From: CAYZGU01 sp964478165
GTDB lineage: Bacteria; Poribacteria; WGA-4E; JAJDTR01
NCBI GenBank assembly: GCA_964478165.1
Contig: CAYZGU010000011.1
Span: forward strand, 1-64,000
Direction: 5' to 3'
Length of the DNA stretch: 64,000 bases
Below, in pieces: positions 34,547 through 43,516 of the stretch. Positions within the stretch are counted from its first letter, which is position 1. Each line of letters opens with the position of its first letter. The position numbers and the translations under genes are program-made. Below the pieces are notes generated by a model that saw only the letters and a program-made list of their open reading frames with translations, made no database searches and was not told the origin of the DNA.

Positions 34547-36065
34547 CTTATATTCCTCCAAGTCGGTAATCTAAAAACGCGAGCCAATGAAAACGATCTA
34601 CTCATTAACCATAGCCTAAAATTGGACACGGATTGCGCTCATACAAGGTTCAACATCTCCACCTCCGCAAGAATTGTCCTTCTGATATATTAAACCATCT
34701 GCACGAATATATCAAGAGAATTCTGCAAGCTCATCTTTCCAAGACACCACAAAAGGAACGTGGGGATTCACGTGGATTTTAACCTCGCCTATCCACTTGA
34801 CAGGCATGAAGTCTAGCCCCGGTTATTTGAGATATCTCACAAGAACTCGGACATGCCACAACGTGCTATCTTTACCTCTTGGCCCGATCTGGTTGTCGTA
34901 GTTTCAACGATTATTGACACCCAGACAGGCCAAATCCAAGGTATTTATTAAGAGAATCCATTACTCCAATAATACGGGGCCCATTCATAATTTGTCATTC
35001 GATTGGTTCCCACGAAAGCACTTACTGGCTGATTTTTCAACACAGTCTGGCGATTTACGTGCACTCCAAATCCCTATAATAGAAACGATTCATCAGTAAT
35101 CAGCACACGTATCCCCACTTTCGCAGAAATCTAGTTCCGAATTCGACTTATCAACTCTAAACCGACGGCACTGAGAAGCTATCGTGACCGTTACACCAAC
35201 AATATGTCATTCAGACAATGGCCTCTGCGAAGCTTCTCACCTATGCTACTTCGGCTGCAAAACTGGGAATCTAATACATGGACGTCAACCTTAGATCGCT
35301 TAGCACCTTGAAACAACACCAATTTTCGTTGATAATGTCGTAAGCGCTCTGATACAATGAGTTGCAAGCTTCAATGTTCTATATGTACATTCATCACTTC
35401 GTAACAATTTGGAAGGAGTATCATTTGCGAACAATTTTTCATAGCGCCGTCCTCGAAACATCCGGTTCTGGAACAGAAAAAAACCATTCTTCAATCTCTA
35501 TCACAAGTCGCACTCGCCACTAGTCTCGACATAATCAGTAACATTGGCTACATATCCAAATTGGTAGTATACGCCTAGCCATTGACTGTTACTGGCGCTC
35601 TCCCCGTAGAAATATGGTTTACATTTGTTGAGATTTCCCGTGTCTTTATGGTTGCAATAATTTCTCAGCTCCTAAGACTAGGCATTCAACGAGTAATTGT
35701 AGCACACCCAAATTCTTCAAAGAAGTCACGCTCATCGGTGGAATACTCGAGTAAACACTGAGAGACTCACGATCAGGCTACGAGACCGATGAAATTACAA
35801 TTGGCTCATCTGAAGCCCCGATCTGACAATCCGTGTCTCACATTGATGGACCAGAGAATTCAGACCTATTTCAGGAGATTCTTGGGGGATAGATTAGTTT
35901 AATAATCAAGCGCTTCTGGCCATATAGTTTTCCCAGCTATTACTTTTTCAAATATATTGACAGCTCGTTCGTTCTCTAAGCAATTTTCCAAACAGTGCAA
36001 CCAAATAGGAGACCATCCGCTCATACAGGCACACCACAAATCTATCGATTTCGGGGATCATATCT
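34547..36065. other. 1.5-kb intergenic region
   Basis: No gene with initiation signals was found. Around 35628-35757 a plus-strand frame reads VFMVAIISQLLRLGIQRVIV followed by AHPN, faintly like a creatininase-family fragment, but too short to call. The 5' part holds the ribosome binding site and presumably the promoter of the TPR lipoprotein gene. Confidence 0.4.
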
Positions 36066-36830
36066 ATGACATCTGCGACTCTTACCTGGAGACAGCCGCC
36101 AGAAACGATTACACTCTCACATGGTGAAGTCCATGTCTGGATGGCCTCCATAGATCGTCGTCGATCAGAAATGGACAACCTACATCAAACTATTACCGAC
36201 GACGAGAAGGCACGAGCCGAGTGTTTCCGATTCGACACACACCGCCAGCGTTTTATTGTCGGCCGAGCGACACTTAGAGCGATTCTGAGCAGGTATGTGG
36301 GAATCCCACCGAATCGGCTGCGTTTTCAATACAACTCTTATGGCAAACCAATGTTGGTGGAAAGAAAGGATCGAGGTGTCCTTCCAACAGGAACACTCAA
36401 TTTTAATCTGTCGCATTCCAATAGACTTGTTCTATACGCTGTGACCCAAGGACGGGAGATTGGGGTTGATATAGAGTACATTCGGGACAACCTCGATGTA
36501 CTTAGGCTTGCCAAGCGACACTTCTCCACGCAAGAGTTCTCGGAAATCGCATCCCTCCCTCAGACGCGTCAGATTAAGACATTCTTCGACTGCTGGACGC
36601 GTAAAGAAGCTTTTATCAAAGCAAAAGGTGAAGGATTTTCATTGCCGACAGATCAGTTCAATGTCTCGATAACTCCAGAAAACACCGTGGCCTGGTTGCA
36701 CACCGCAACGGACCAACACGATACGTCAAGCTGGTCTATACAGGCGTTAACACCTGCTAGTGGTTATGCTGCTGCTCTCGCCGTCCAAGGCCCACCGCCA
36801 TCAGTGCTTCAAACATGGTCTTTTGGCTAA
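36066..36830 (+). CDS. 4'-phosphopantetheinyl transferase, Sfp type
   Basis: A 254-residue transferase that moves the phosphopantetheine arm of CoA to carrier-protein serines. The two family motifs are clear: GVDIEYI (Mg-binding Asp and Glu) and FFDCWTRKEAFIKAKGEGF (the W..KEA segment). The N-terminal half contains RFDTHRQRFIVGRATLR and FNLSHSN, the CoA-contact segments of the Sfp group, twice the size of AcpS. Sfp enzymes serve polyketide, non-ribosomal peptide and other carriers, but no such gene cluster is in the window, so it may act on fatty-acid ACP or a remote pathway. Converges on rlmN (25 bases apart). Confidence 0.92.
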   Translation: MTSATLTWRQPPETITLSHGEVHVWMASIDRRRSEMDNLHQTITDDEKARAECFRFDTHRQRFIVGRATLRAILSRYVGIPPNRLRFQYNSYGKPMLVERKDRGVLPTGTLNFNLSHSNRLVLYAVTQGREIGVDIEYIRDNLDVLRLAKRHFSTQEFSEIASLPQTRQIKTFFDCWTRKEAFIKAKGEGFSLPTDQFNVSITPENTVAWLHTATDQHDTSSWSIQALTPASGYAAALAVQGPPPSVLQTWSFG

Positions 36831-36855
36831 CTGACGCTATAATTTTCTGGGGGTG

Positions 36856-37935
36856 TTAAGACACTTTGTGCATCTTAACTCCATATCGATCATGCCTTGT
36901 GCGGAGTTGACCGCAAGCAGCAGCGATATCACGTCCTTTGCTCAATCGGATAGGAGCCACGTGGCCTCCGGCTGCTACTACCTGGCGAAAACTCTCAATC
37001 CGGTGCGATGTCGGACGACCAAAACTCGAATCTTCAATCTCATTAAACGGAATAAGATTAAGCTTGCAGGGCAAACGACTCATCAGCTTTCGTAAGCGTT
37101 TGGCATCTGCGGCGGTATCGTTCACATCGCGAATGATTACATATTCAAGTGTAATTTTTCGCTTCGTTGCCGTAGCCCACTCTCTTGCGGCATCGAAAAC
37201 TTCATCAATAGAATATTTTGCGTTGATAGGCATCAAACGAGTTCGCACCTCATCCGTTGTGGCGTTTAATGAAAGCGCAAGATTGCACTTCAAACCTTCT
37301 CGCGCGAATTGCTTCATTTGCGGAGCCAATCCAACAGTGGAAATGGTGATTCGCTTCTCAGCTAGTCCGTAGCCCTCCGGACTAGCTAACAGCTGAACTG
37401 CTTTCAATGTCTGATTATAATTCGCCAATGGTTCTCCCATCCCCATAAAAACAATATTCGTTACGCGCTCTTCCGAATCTAGTTCCATTTCTATAGCAGC
37501 AAATTGATCCAAAATCTCGGCTGCCGTTAGATTGCGGAAAAATCCCATCTTACCCGTCGCGCAAAAATCACACGCCATCGCACATCCCACCTGCGAGGAT
37601 ATGCAGACAGTAGTTCTCTCTCTGTCATGCATCAAAACACTTTCTACTTTATCACCATTCGCAAGCTCAAACAGGTATTTGGTCGCTGCATCACAATCAG
37701 ATGCTGTACGAACAGTGGCATGTATCTCACTAACAGAAGCGATTGACATCAGCCTCTCGCGGAATGCCTTTGATAGGTTGGTCATCGCTAAAAATCCCGA
37801 CACGCGCTTGCCATAAATCCACGACATTAGCTGAGCAGCCCGATACTTGGGCTCACCCCACCCAAGAACAAGCTCTTCTAACTCAGATCTAGTCAGTCCT
37901 TTCAGATTGATTTTTTCCGTCAATGTACTTTTCAC
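36856..37935 (-). CDS. rlmN: Dual-specificity RNA methyltransferase RlmN
   Basis: A 359-residue radical SAM enzyme that methylates C2 of A2503 in 23S rRNA and A37 in tRNA. CAMACDFCATG supplies the CxxxCxxC iron-sulfur site. NIVFMGMGEPLANY is the GEP SAM-binding motif, and the conserved C-terminal cysteine appears in DIAAACGQLR (the catalytic second Cys). The N-terminal helical domain (GWGEPKYRAAQLMSWIYGK) is typical. It lies four bases downstream of gatB on the same strand, so the two share a transcript. Confidence 0.96.
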   Translation of the reverse strand: MKSTLTEKINLKGLTRSELEELVLGWGEPKYRAAQLMSWIYGKRVSGFLAMTNLSKAFRERLMSIASVSEIHATVRTASDCDAATKYLFELANGDKVESVLMHDRERTTVCISSQVGCAMACDFCATGKMGFFRNLTAAEILDQFAAIEMELDSEERVTNIVFMGMGEPLANYNQTLKAVQLLASPEGYGLAEKRITISTVGLAPQMKQFAREGLKCNLALSLNATTDEVRTRLMPINAKYSIDEVFDAAREWATATKRKITLEYVIIRDVNDTAADAKRLRKLMSRLPCKLNLIPFNEIEDSSFGRPTSHRIESFRQVVAAGGHVAPIRLSKGRDIAAACGQLRTRHDRYGVKMHKVS

Positions 37936-37939
37936 GTCT

Positions 37940-39391
37940 CTAGGGCGCCTCCAGCTTGCGATGAAGAATTTGATTGACCAGCTGCGGATTCGCTTTTCCC
38001 TTAGTTGCCTTCATCACCTGACCGACCAGAAAACCGATAGCTTTTTTCTTCCCATTTCGATAATCCTGCGTTGATTCCTCATTTTCCACGATGACTTGTT
38101 CTATAATAGCCTCAACTTCTGACACATCAGAAATCTGAGCGAGCCCCTCATTTTCAACAATCTGGCCCGGCATTTTTCCCGTTTCGAAAACCTCGGGAAG
38201 GACCAATTTCGCAATCTTCCCACTGATAGTCCTATCCTTGATTAGCTTAATGAGTTCACTAAGATGCTCTGGTGTAACCCTGCAATCTTGAATATCGAAC
38301 CCCGCGCTATTTAACAGGCCTGACAAATCCCCCATGATCCAGTTGCTACTGGATTTCGCATCACCACTTCGTTGAACGGTTTCATCGAAAAACTCGGCCA
38401 TCTCGCGCGTCGTGGTTAAAAATTCAGCATCGTAAACAGGAATGTTATACGCTCCCATAAAGCGCTTACGCCGTGCGGCGGGTAACTCAGGTAATGCAGA
38501 TTGAATCTCCAAGATCCATTCGTCCTGAATCTTAGTACGAACAAGATCCGGCTCAGGAAAATACCGATAATCGTGAGCTTCCTCTTTACTTCGCATCGGC
38601 ACAGTTTTACCCGTACCAAAATCAAACAACAAAGTCTCTTGAGAAATTTCCCCACCTTCATCTAGGATACGGGCCTGGCGTTTTTCCTCAAATTTCAGAG
38701 CTGCTAGCACATGTTGAAACGAGTTCTTGTTCTTCAATTCTGTGCGAGTTCCGAATACCTCGCTACCACTGGGTCTCAGAGAGATATTGGCATCACATCG
38801 AAAGCTGCCTTCCTCCATATTGCAATCACTGACCTCGATATATTCTAGGATTTCCTTGACTGCACGCCAATAAGCCACAGATTCCTCCGGAGATCTCAAA
38901 TCAGGCTCGCTAACTATCTCAAGAAGAGGCACGCATGCTCGATTTAGATCTACATAACTACGGTTGGGATGGCCCGTTACATCGGAATGAACGAGCTTGC
39001 CCGCATCCTCCTCGAGATGAATCTGGTGGATTCGGGTACGATGACTTACACCATGGAAATCAAAATCCACATGGCCATTGCGAGCCAACGGCATATATTT
39101 CTGAGAAATCTGATACCCCTTGGGAAGATCGGGATAAAAATAATTCTTACGATCGAACGTGGTCACCGCCGAAATCTCGCAGTTCATCGCCAATGCAGCA
39201 CGGATAGCAAACTCGACCGCGCGCTTGTTCAATACGGGGAGCACGCCCGGCATTCCCAAACAGATAGGACAGGTTCGGGTGTTTGCATCTCCGCCAAAGT
39301 CGACTTCACAATGACAAAATAGCTTGCTACGGGTACTTAATTCGGCGTGAATTTCTAGACCGATGACAGTTTCATATCTCGATGCTGGCAT
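37940..39391 (-). CDS. gatB: Asp/Glu-tRNA amidotransferase subunit B
   Basis: A 483-residue GatB, which holds the kinase site that activates misacylated Glu-tRNA(Gln)/Asp-tRNA(Asn). It begins YETVIGLEIHAELSTRSKLF, has the zinc site C..C..C (SKLFCHC, NTRTCPICLG), the HLEEDAGKL metal motif and DLNRACVPLLEIVSEPD, and ends with the YqeY-like tail (KKKAIGFLVGQVMKATKG). gatA and gatC are not adjacent, so the complex is encoded at scattered loci. Start ATG 39391 has AGGGA upstream. rlmN follows. Confidence 0.96.
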   Translation of the reverse strand: MPASRYETVIGLEIHAELSTRSKLFCHCEVDFGGDANTRTCPICLGMPGVLPVLNKRAVEFAIRAALAMNCEISAVTTFDRKNYFYPDLPKGYQISQKYMPLARNGHVDFDFHGVSHRTRIHQIHLEEDAGKLVHSDVTGHPNRSYVDLNRACVPLLEIVSEPDLRSPEESVAYWRAVKEILEYIEVSDCNMEEGSFRCDANISLRPSGSEVFGTRTELKNKNSFQHVLAALKFEEKRQARILDEGGEISQETLLFDFGTGKTVPMRSKEEAHDYRYFPEPDLVRTKIQDEWILEIQSALPELPAARRKRFMGAYNIPVYDAEFLTTTREMAEFFDETVQRSGDAKSSSNWIMGDLSGLLNSAGFDIQDCRVTPEHLSELIKLIKDRTISGKIAKLVLPEVFETGKMPGQIVENEGLAQISDVSEVEAIIEQVIVENEESTQDYRNGKKKAIGFLVGQVMKATKGKANPQLVNQILHRKLEAP

Positions 39392-39717
39392 ACTTGGTAA
39401 TCCCTGCGATTTCTTACATGTATGTGTTGACTCTGTGTGGTTCTGTTGTTAAGATTTCTACCCAATAACAAAAGGGGAACAACAACAACAGTTTGAACCA
39501 AATCCAATGTTGCAAAGTTTCCTTAGAAGAAGTGTCCCAAAATCCCGTCGGAAACACATCACAAAACGTCAATGGAGTTGGCAAATTGATTGGCTGTGGC
39601 AGAGGAATTTAATGAACTATTGTAGCGGATTTCACCCATAGGGTCAATAAGAATATCTGCTTGACACCATCTTTGAATTTGAATAAAATAGAAGAATCAG
39701 ATTAAGGAGGTGTCTAA
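39392..39717. other. Divergent intergenic region gatB/phhB
   Basis: No gene. Contains the phhB promoter at 39661-39689 and the leader of gatB. Otherwise AT-rich and unremarkable. Confidence 0.5.
39661..39689 (+). promoter_or_regulatory. Sigma70-type promoter of phhB
   Basis: TTGACA (39661-39666), a 17-base spacer, and TAAAAT (39684-39689) give a perfect -35 and a 5/6 -10. Transcription would start near 39696, 22 bases before the ATG, with AAGGAGG in the short leader. Confidence 0.75.
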
Positions 39718-40026
39718 ATGACTGATAGAACGAAAAAAGCTTCGGATTCCGAGTTGGCAACGAATCTAGCAAAACTATCAAGTTGGACCATCGAAAATGG
39801 AAAGTTACACAAACAATTCCAGTTCGAATCGTTCATCGAAGCATTCGGTTTCATGACAAGCATCGCGCTGATAGCCGAATCAATGAATCACCACCCCGAA
39901 TGGTTCAACGTCTATAACCGAGTGTCGATCGACCTAATAACCCATGATGCGGGCGGAATCACTACACTGGATTTCCAACTAGCGCAGAAAGCTGATGTGC
40001 TCGCGAAGCAAGCTTGCCCTCCTTAG
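39718..40026 (+). CDS. phhB: 4a-hydroxytetrahydrobiopterin dehydratase
   Basis: A 102-residue PCD/DCoH-family enzyme that dehydrates pterin-4a-carbinolamine, recycling tetrahydrobiopterin used by aromatic amino-acid hydroxylases. The active-site histidine cluster is in MNHHPEWFNVYNRV; HDAGGITTLDFQLA is the second conserved segment. Length and motifs fit the family well. AAGGAGG eight bases before ATG 39718 is very strong. No phenylalanine hydroxylase is nearby, so it may serve folate/pterin or molybdopterin chemistry instead. The stop is seven bases from the stop of the convergent ELM1-like gene. Confidence 0.95.
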   Translation: MTDRTKKASDSELATNLAKLSSWTIENGKLHKQFQFESFIEAFGFMTSIALIAESMNHHPEWFNVYNRVSIDLITHDAGGITTLDFQLAQKADVLAKQACPP

Positions 40027-40033
40027 GCCCCAG

Positions 40034-41140
40034 TTAAGAAAGAAGTCGCACAACAGCCTCTACCGCAACTTCTGTATCGCGCAGTGGCGCAATGGGTGTA
40101 CAATCCGACAAACCACACTGAATGCGTGCTTCCAGCCCATCTATTCGGCAAGAATCGACTGAGGCCCGACGCATAATCTCCGCATAAGCCCGGTCCTGCT
40201 TGGGACAAGGCGTCCTTTTCCAATCTGTTTCGAGAATAACAACTCGTCGTCCGCTACTAGCGGCTTCGCAGACCATTGAAAAGCTATCTTGCGTAACCAG
40301 AATCAGGTCTGACAATGCAATAATCGCTTCCGTGGGATGGCCAATGGAAGCCTTCCGACCCGCTACAACCAAAATCGGACAAATTTTGACATCCGATAAC
40401 TGATTGCTGATTAACTCAGCAATCATGGGTGGGGTCCGCCGCGAAGTGGTCAGTAAGATCTGACCTTTGAGTGCTAAAGCAACTCGCTGAAGCACGTTTA
40501 TTAAGCCAATTGCTGTTTGCTCAGTAATCCTGTGATATCGGTCTTCACCACCAATTAGAACACCGATTCTCACACATTTTGGTAATTTTAAATCGATCTC
40601 CAGCTGATTGCGCCGCGCATCCAATTTCTCCGGCGTAATTACATTCGGAATCCCTAATATCTTCACCACGTTTCTCTTCTCTCGACGTGGCCAATTTACT
40701 TTGGGCAATAATGCTAAATCAAAGTATACCGTGCCAATAGGGGAAGGACGACGGCAGGTTACCGTTCTCGCGCGCAGAAGTCTACCCAAGAGCAAGTTAA
40801 TTGCCGCAACAGACGAACCCGTAGACAGAACAACATCTGCACGGTCAATCTTTAGAATTTCAGCCATCGTGCCCGACCGCAGAACCATGCGAAGCAGCCT
40901 CTTGATAAACCATTTCGGAAAAGACAATCGACCAAACAGACAAACTAACAAACGAAGAAGATTGTCGTGCTGCTTGCTACGAAATCTGGGCTGTAACCAA
41001 TGATAGGTGCATTTCGGAATGCCCTGGATCACACCCAACGATTGATTATAATGTCCGGGTTTTCCATCACTAACAACAATAGCTTGTATAGCAATCCCGG
41101 AAGTCACGATATCTCCGCCAACGTGTCTGATTTCCATCAT
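40034..41140 (-). CDS. ELM1/GtrOC1-like family protein (DUF1022)
   Basis: A 368-residue protein of the family called mitochondrial fission ELM1. It begins VVSDGKPGHYNQSLGVIQG, has VLSTGSSVAAINLLLGR, a central VLIGGEDRYHRI and, near the end, DLILVTQDSFSMVCEAASSGRRVVIL, the nucleotide-sugar pocket layout of GT-B glycosyltransferases. In bacteria these genes often occur with lipid A or LPS genes, and the fold suggests a glycosyltransferase or a UDP-sugar binding role. The reaction is unproven. Start ATG 41140 has only a weak ribosome binding site. Converges on phhB. Confidence 0.82.
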   Translation of the reverse strand: MMEIRHVGGDIVTSGIAIQAIVVSDGKPGHYNQSLGVIQGIPKCTYHWLQPRFRSKQHDNLLRLLVCLFGRLSFPKWFIKRLLRMVLRSGTMAEILKIDRADVVLSTGSSVAAINLLLGRLLRARTVTCRRPSPIGTVYFDLALLPKVNWPRREKRNVVKILGIPNVITPEKLDARRNQLEIDLKLPKCVRIGVLIGGEDRYHRITEQTAIGLINVLQRVALALKGQILLTTSRRTPPMIAELISNQLSDVKICPILVVAGRKASIGHPTEAIIALSDLILVTQDSFSMVCEAASSGRRVVILETDWKRTPCPKQDRAYAEIMRRASVDSCRIDGLEARIQCGLSDCTPIAPLRDTEVAVEAVVRLLS

Positions 41141-41544
41141 AAACCCGATGTAAACAATCGTGTTCTATTCTACTGGTTTAAGTCATAGTCAGTCAGTTCA
41201 GTCATCCCATTCTTACTCCCGATTTTCACCATTCCTAGTTCGGAAGCTACCAGACACTCTGAACTTCCATTCGTAGAATCTCTTCTGTCTCTTCGTTGAC
41301 TATCACAGTTACTCTGGTTTCGCATTGGATTTTAAAACAGTCTCCAAATGTACCCACTGCTGTCCCGACAGACCTATACAGATGACTAACCCTGAGTTCA
41401 CCCAATTGATGCGAAACGGTACGCTAAAATCACCCTGCACGCGGAAAACGAAATTTCCAATGGCATTCATATTAATGAGCTCTCAATCAATACCACGCGC
41501 GGACGGAATGCAGTAGAACTTGGGTTCTGCCTGGGACATTAGTA
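41141..41544. other. Intergenic region next to the decayed NAPRTase gene
   Basis: Nothing certain. It would hold the 3' end of the dead nicotinate phosphoribosyltransferase gene, but I cannot trace the protein further. A minus-strand stretch reading RVTVIVNEETEEILRMEV at about 41257-41316 looks protein-like and is unassigned. Confidence 0.4.
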
Positions 41545-42341
41545 TTCACGTTCATCTTGATTTTGCCCATTTCCTTACCAACAATACACGTATTTTTCGC
41601 CCCCTGGACCGTATCGTAGGTATTGATTATCAGGATGGTATTGTGGGGAAACGACCTGGCATAGGCGGTAAATGCCGCTAACTCGCAGGAACGGTCTTGC
41701 GTGAACTTGTGCGCGAGGGTGCCGACGTGCAGTATATCAAACTATCGTCCTGCGATTACTAGCGCGCTGGCACTGATTCCACCGATGAACGAGGAGCGTG
41801 TCGCGAGTACGCCTGCATGCCGTCCGTGGGCCCAACGTGTGCCGAAATCGAAACAAGCACGCCCACGTGCGACATAAACCATTCGCGCTGCCTTCGTGGC
41901 AATCAACGTCTGGAGATTCATAACATCCAGAAGATATGCCTCAAAGATCTACACATCAATGGACGATCGGGTGATGCTTATTAATGGTTCGTTAGCGAAC
42001 ACGGGTGTCCCTTCAGGTACCGCATACACATCACCACCAAACTTGAAATCGCGCAGATAATCAAGAAAAACGTCACTCATGCCGTGCGTGGTTTTACTAT
42101 CTTGTAGCCACTTCAAATCGGCGTTGGTAAATCGGAGGTTTAAACTGTAGTGAATAACTTGTTCCAACCCGGCGGCAACCAGACATTGTCCCTTCGGAAT
42201 CGAACGCACAAAGTAATTTTCCGTACAAATGGTGTGGTTTTGCTCATCAAAATCAGCTTACTCCATGGTGAGTTCATAGTAATCTACGAACATCGCCATC
42301 TGCGATTCACTGCTTAATGCGGATTGAGGTCTTAACTCCAT
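41545..42341 (-). pseudogene. Decayed nicotinate phosphoribosyltransferase
   Basis: From ATG 42341 the minus strand runs MAMFVDYYELTME, stop, then SIPKGQCLVAAGLEQVIHYS, DVYAVPEGTPVFANEPLI, a stop, NLQTLIATKAARM, RWAHGRHAGVLATRSSFIGG, a stop, and FPHNTILIINTYDTVQGAKN. These are the NAPRTase segments in order and in one frame, but with at least three in-frame stop codons and loss of the 3' part. The enzyme would have salvaged nicotinate to NAD. Loss of this copy may be covered by another copy or by de novo synthesis. Confidence 0.85.
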
Positions 42342-42464
42342 TGTTCATTTCACCTATTCTCTCGATTCCATTACATAATACAACATGGATATATGGAAGA
42401 TTATGGAAAATAGGCTGGATTTTACCGTAGATCTACGCATTAGTCAACGCATTTCAGCAAACAA

Positions 42465-42511
42465 TAAAACAGCCCTGCATCTCTGCTTTGAAAAGATGAA
42501 GGGCTGTTTTA
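42465..42511 (-). terminator. Large terminator hairpin downstream of lexA
   Basis: TAAAACAGCCCT (42465-42476) pairs perfectly with AGGGCTGTTTTA (42500-42511), 12 base pairs; inside the loop CATCT/AGATG can pair again. On the minus strand the stem ends in TTTTATTGTTT, a usable U-tract for lexA; on the plus strand TTTT also follows, so it can act both ways. Confidence 0.7.
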
Positions 42512-42622
42512 GATCTATAGTATCTTGATGTAAAAGAATGACGAGGAATCCCTCTGTGGACCACATGCTGTTTCTGAGTCAAAAACGACCCAAAGCAACT
42601 AGTATTCACGTGGATCGCACCT

Positions 42623-43231
42623 TTACATCTGACGAAACAGGGCAATAACCTTTCCTAAAATCTGCGCGTTATCGACAACAATTGGGGACAAAGTTGCATT
42701 CTCGGGTTGTAGGCGAATCTTATCCCCGTCGACAAAGAACCGCTTGACCGTCGCTTCATCGTCTAGCAAGGCAACCACAATATCCCCAGCATCCGCATAT
42801 TCTTGAGATCTGACAACAACGAAGTCACCCTCTAAAATTCCAGCATCGATCATGCTTGAACCTCTAACGCGCAGCGCAAAACACCTGTCCCCATTCGCCA
42901 TCTCATTGGGCAGAGGGAGGGTCCCCTCTATGTTTTGGGACGCGAGAAGTGGTTTACCAGCTGCAACCCGACCAACAATTGGGACTTCAGTTACCGGTTG
43001 TGATGTTTTCTTCGATAAAAAATCGATAATCTCAATGGCCCGTGGTTTACCTGGCATGCGTCTGATATAGCCCTTTTTCTCGATGGCATTGAGATGATCA
43101 TGGGCCCCCTTCTCCGAAATACCGAATGCTGCCCCAATCTCACGGACAGTTGGCGGATAGCCGATTTTCTGAATCTGATCACAGATAAACTTGAAGATGT
43201 TCTCCTGCCGATTTGTCAATGGTTTACGCAC
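42623..43231 (-). CDS. lexA: LexA repressor
   Basis: A 202-residue SOS repressor/protease. I choose GTG 43231 because GGGAG lies eight bases upstream; GTG 43240 has no space for a ribosome binding site. The N-terminal winged helix reads LTNRQENIFKFICDQ then YPPTVREIGAAFGI (recognition helix) and KGYIRRMPGKPRAIEI. The self-cleavage site is Ala-Gly in RVAAGKPLLA. The Ser of RGSSMIDAG and the Lys of ATVKRFF form the protease dyad. The promoter overlaps a 17-base element shared with another gene (48281-48297), most likely its own operator. Confidence 0.96.
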   Translation of the reverse strand: MRKPLTNRQENIFKFICDQIQKIGYPPTVREIGAAFGISEKGAHDHLNAIEKKGYIRRMPGKPRAIEIIDFLSKKTSQPVTEVPIVGRVAAGKPLLASQNIEGTLPLPNEMANGDRCFALRVRGSSMIDAGILEGDFVVVRSQEYADAGDIVVALLDDEATVKRFFVDGDKIRLQPENATLSPIVVDNAQILGKVIALFRQM

Positions 43232-43296
43232 CGCGTTCACTCCCTGTCAGGCAATCAGTGCTCGGGTAACAAGATCGTTTTCCTATACGAACAGAT

Positions 43297-43325
43297 ACCA
43301 TACTATACACAAGTTAAGCTGTCAA
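43297..43325 (-). promoter_or_regulatory. lexA promoter with overlapping candidate LexA operator
   Basis: On the minus strand TTGACA (43320-43325), a 17-base spacer and TATGGT (43297-43302) form the promoter. The spacer and first -10 bases contain TAACTTGTGTATAGTAT (43300-43316), found again base for base at 48281-48297 in the same register to the -10. A second CTATAC box at 43283-43288 repeats the core 20 bases away. Such placement between -35 and -10 fits autorepression by LexA. Confidence 0.65.
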
Positions 43326-43516
43326 GAAGAAATAACAAAATCCCACCCAATCTGCATTCGGTCTATGTGAGAAAGTTCTCCATCATTCTATCAGAGCAAT
43401 GATTTTAGGATTTCCAAACTAGTCGAAGAGAAACTTTTATCCGATTCTAAGCCTCAAATTGAAGATACCATGACGGGAAGGAGAGGCCCTCTCTTAGCCG
43501 ACTTGCCATGGCGCAG

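Noticed and set aside
34025..34693. 222-codon plus-strand frame
   Set aside because: Antisense shadow of the TPR lipoprotein gene; repetitive hydrophobic content comes from the reverse strand of helical repeats.
35600..35760. Creatininase-like fragment on the plus strand
   Set aside because: Only about 15 residues resemble the family and metal-binding motifs are missing.
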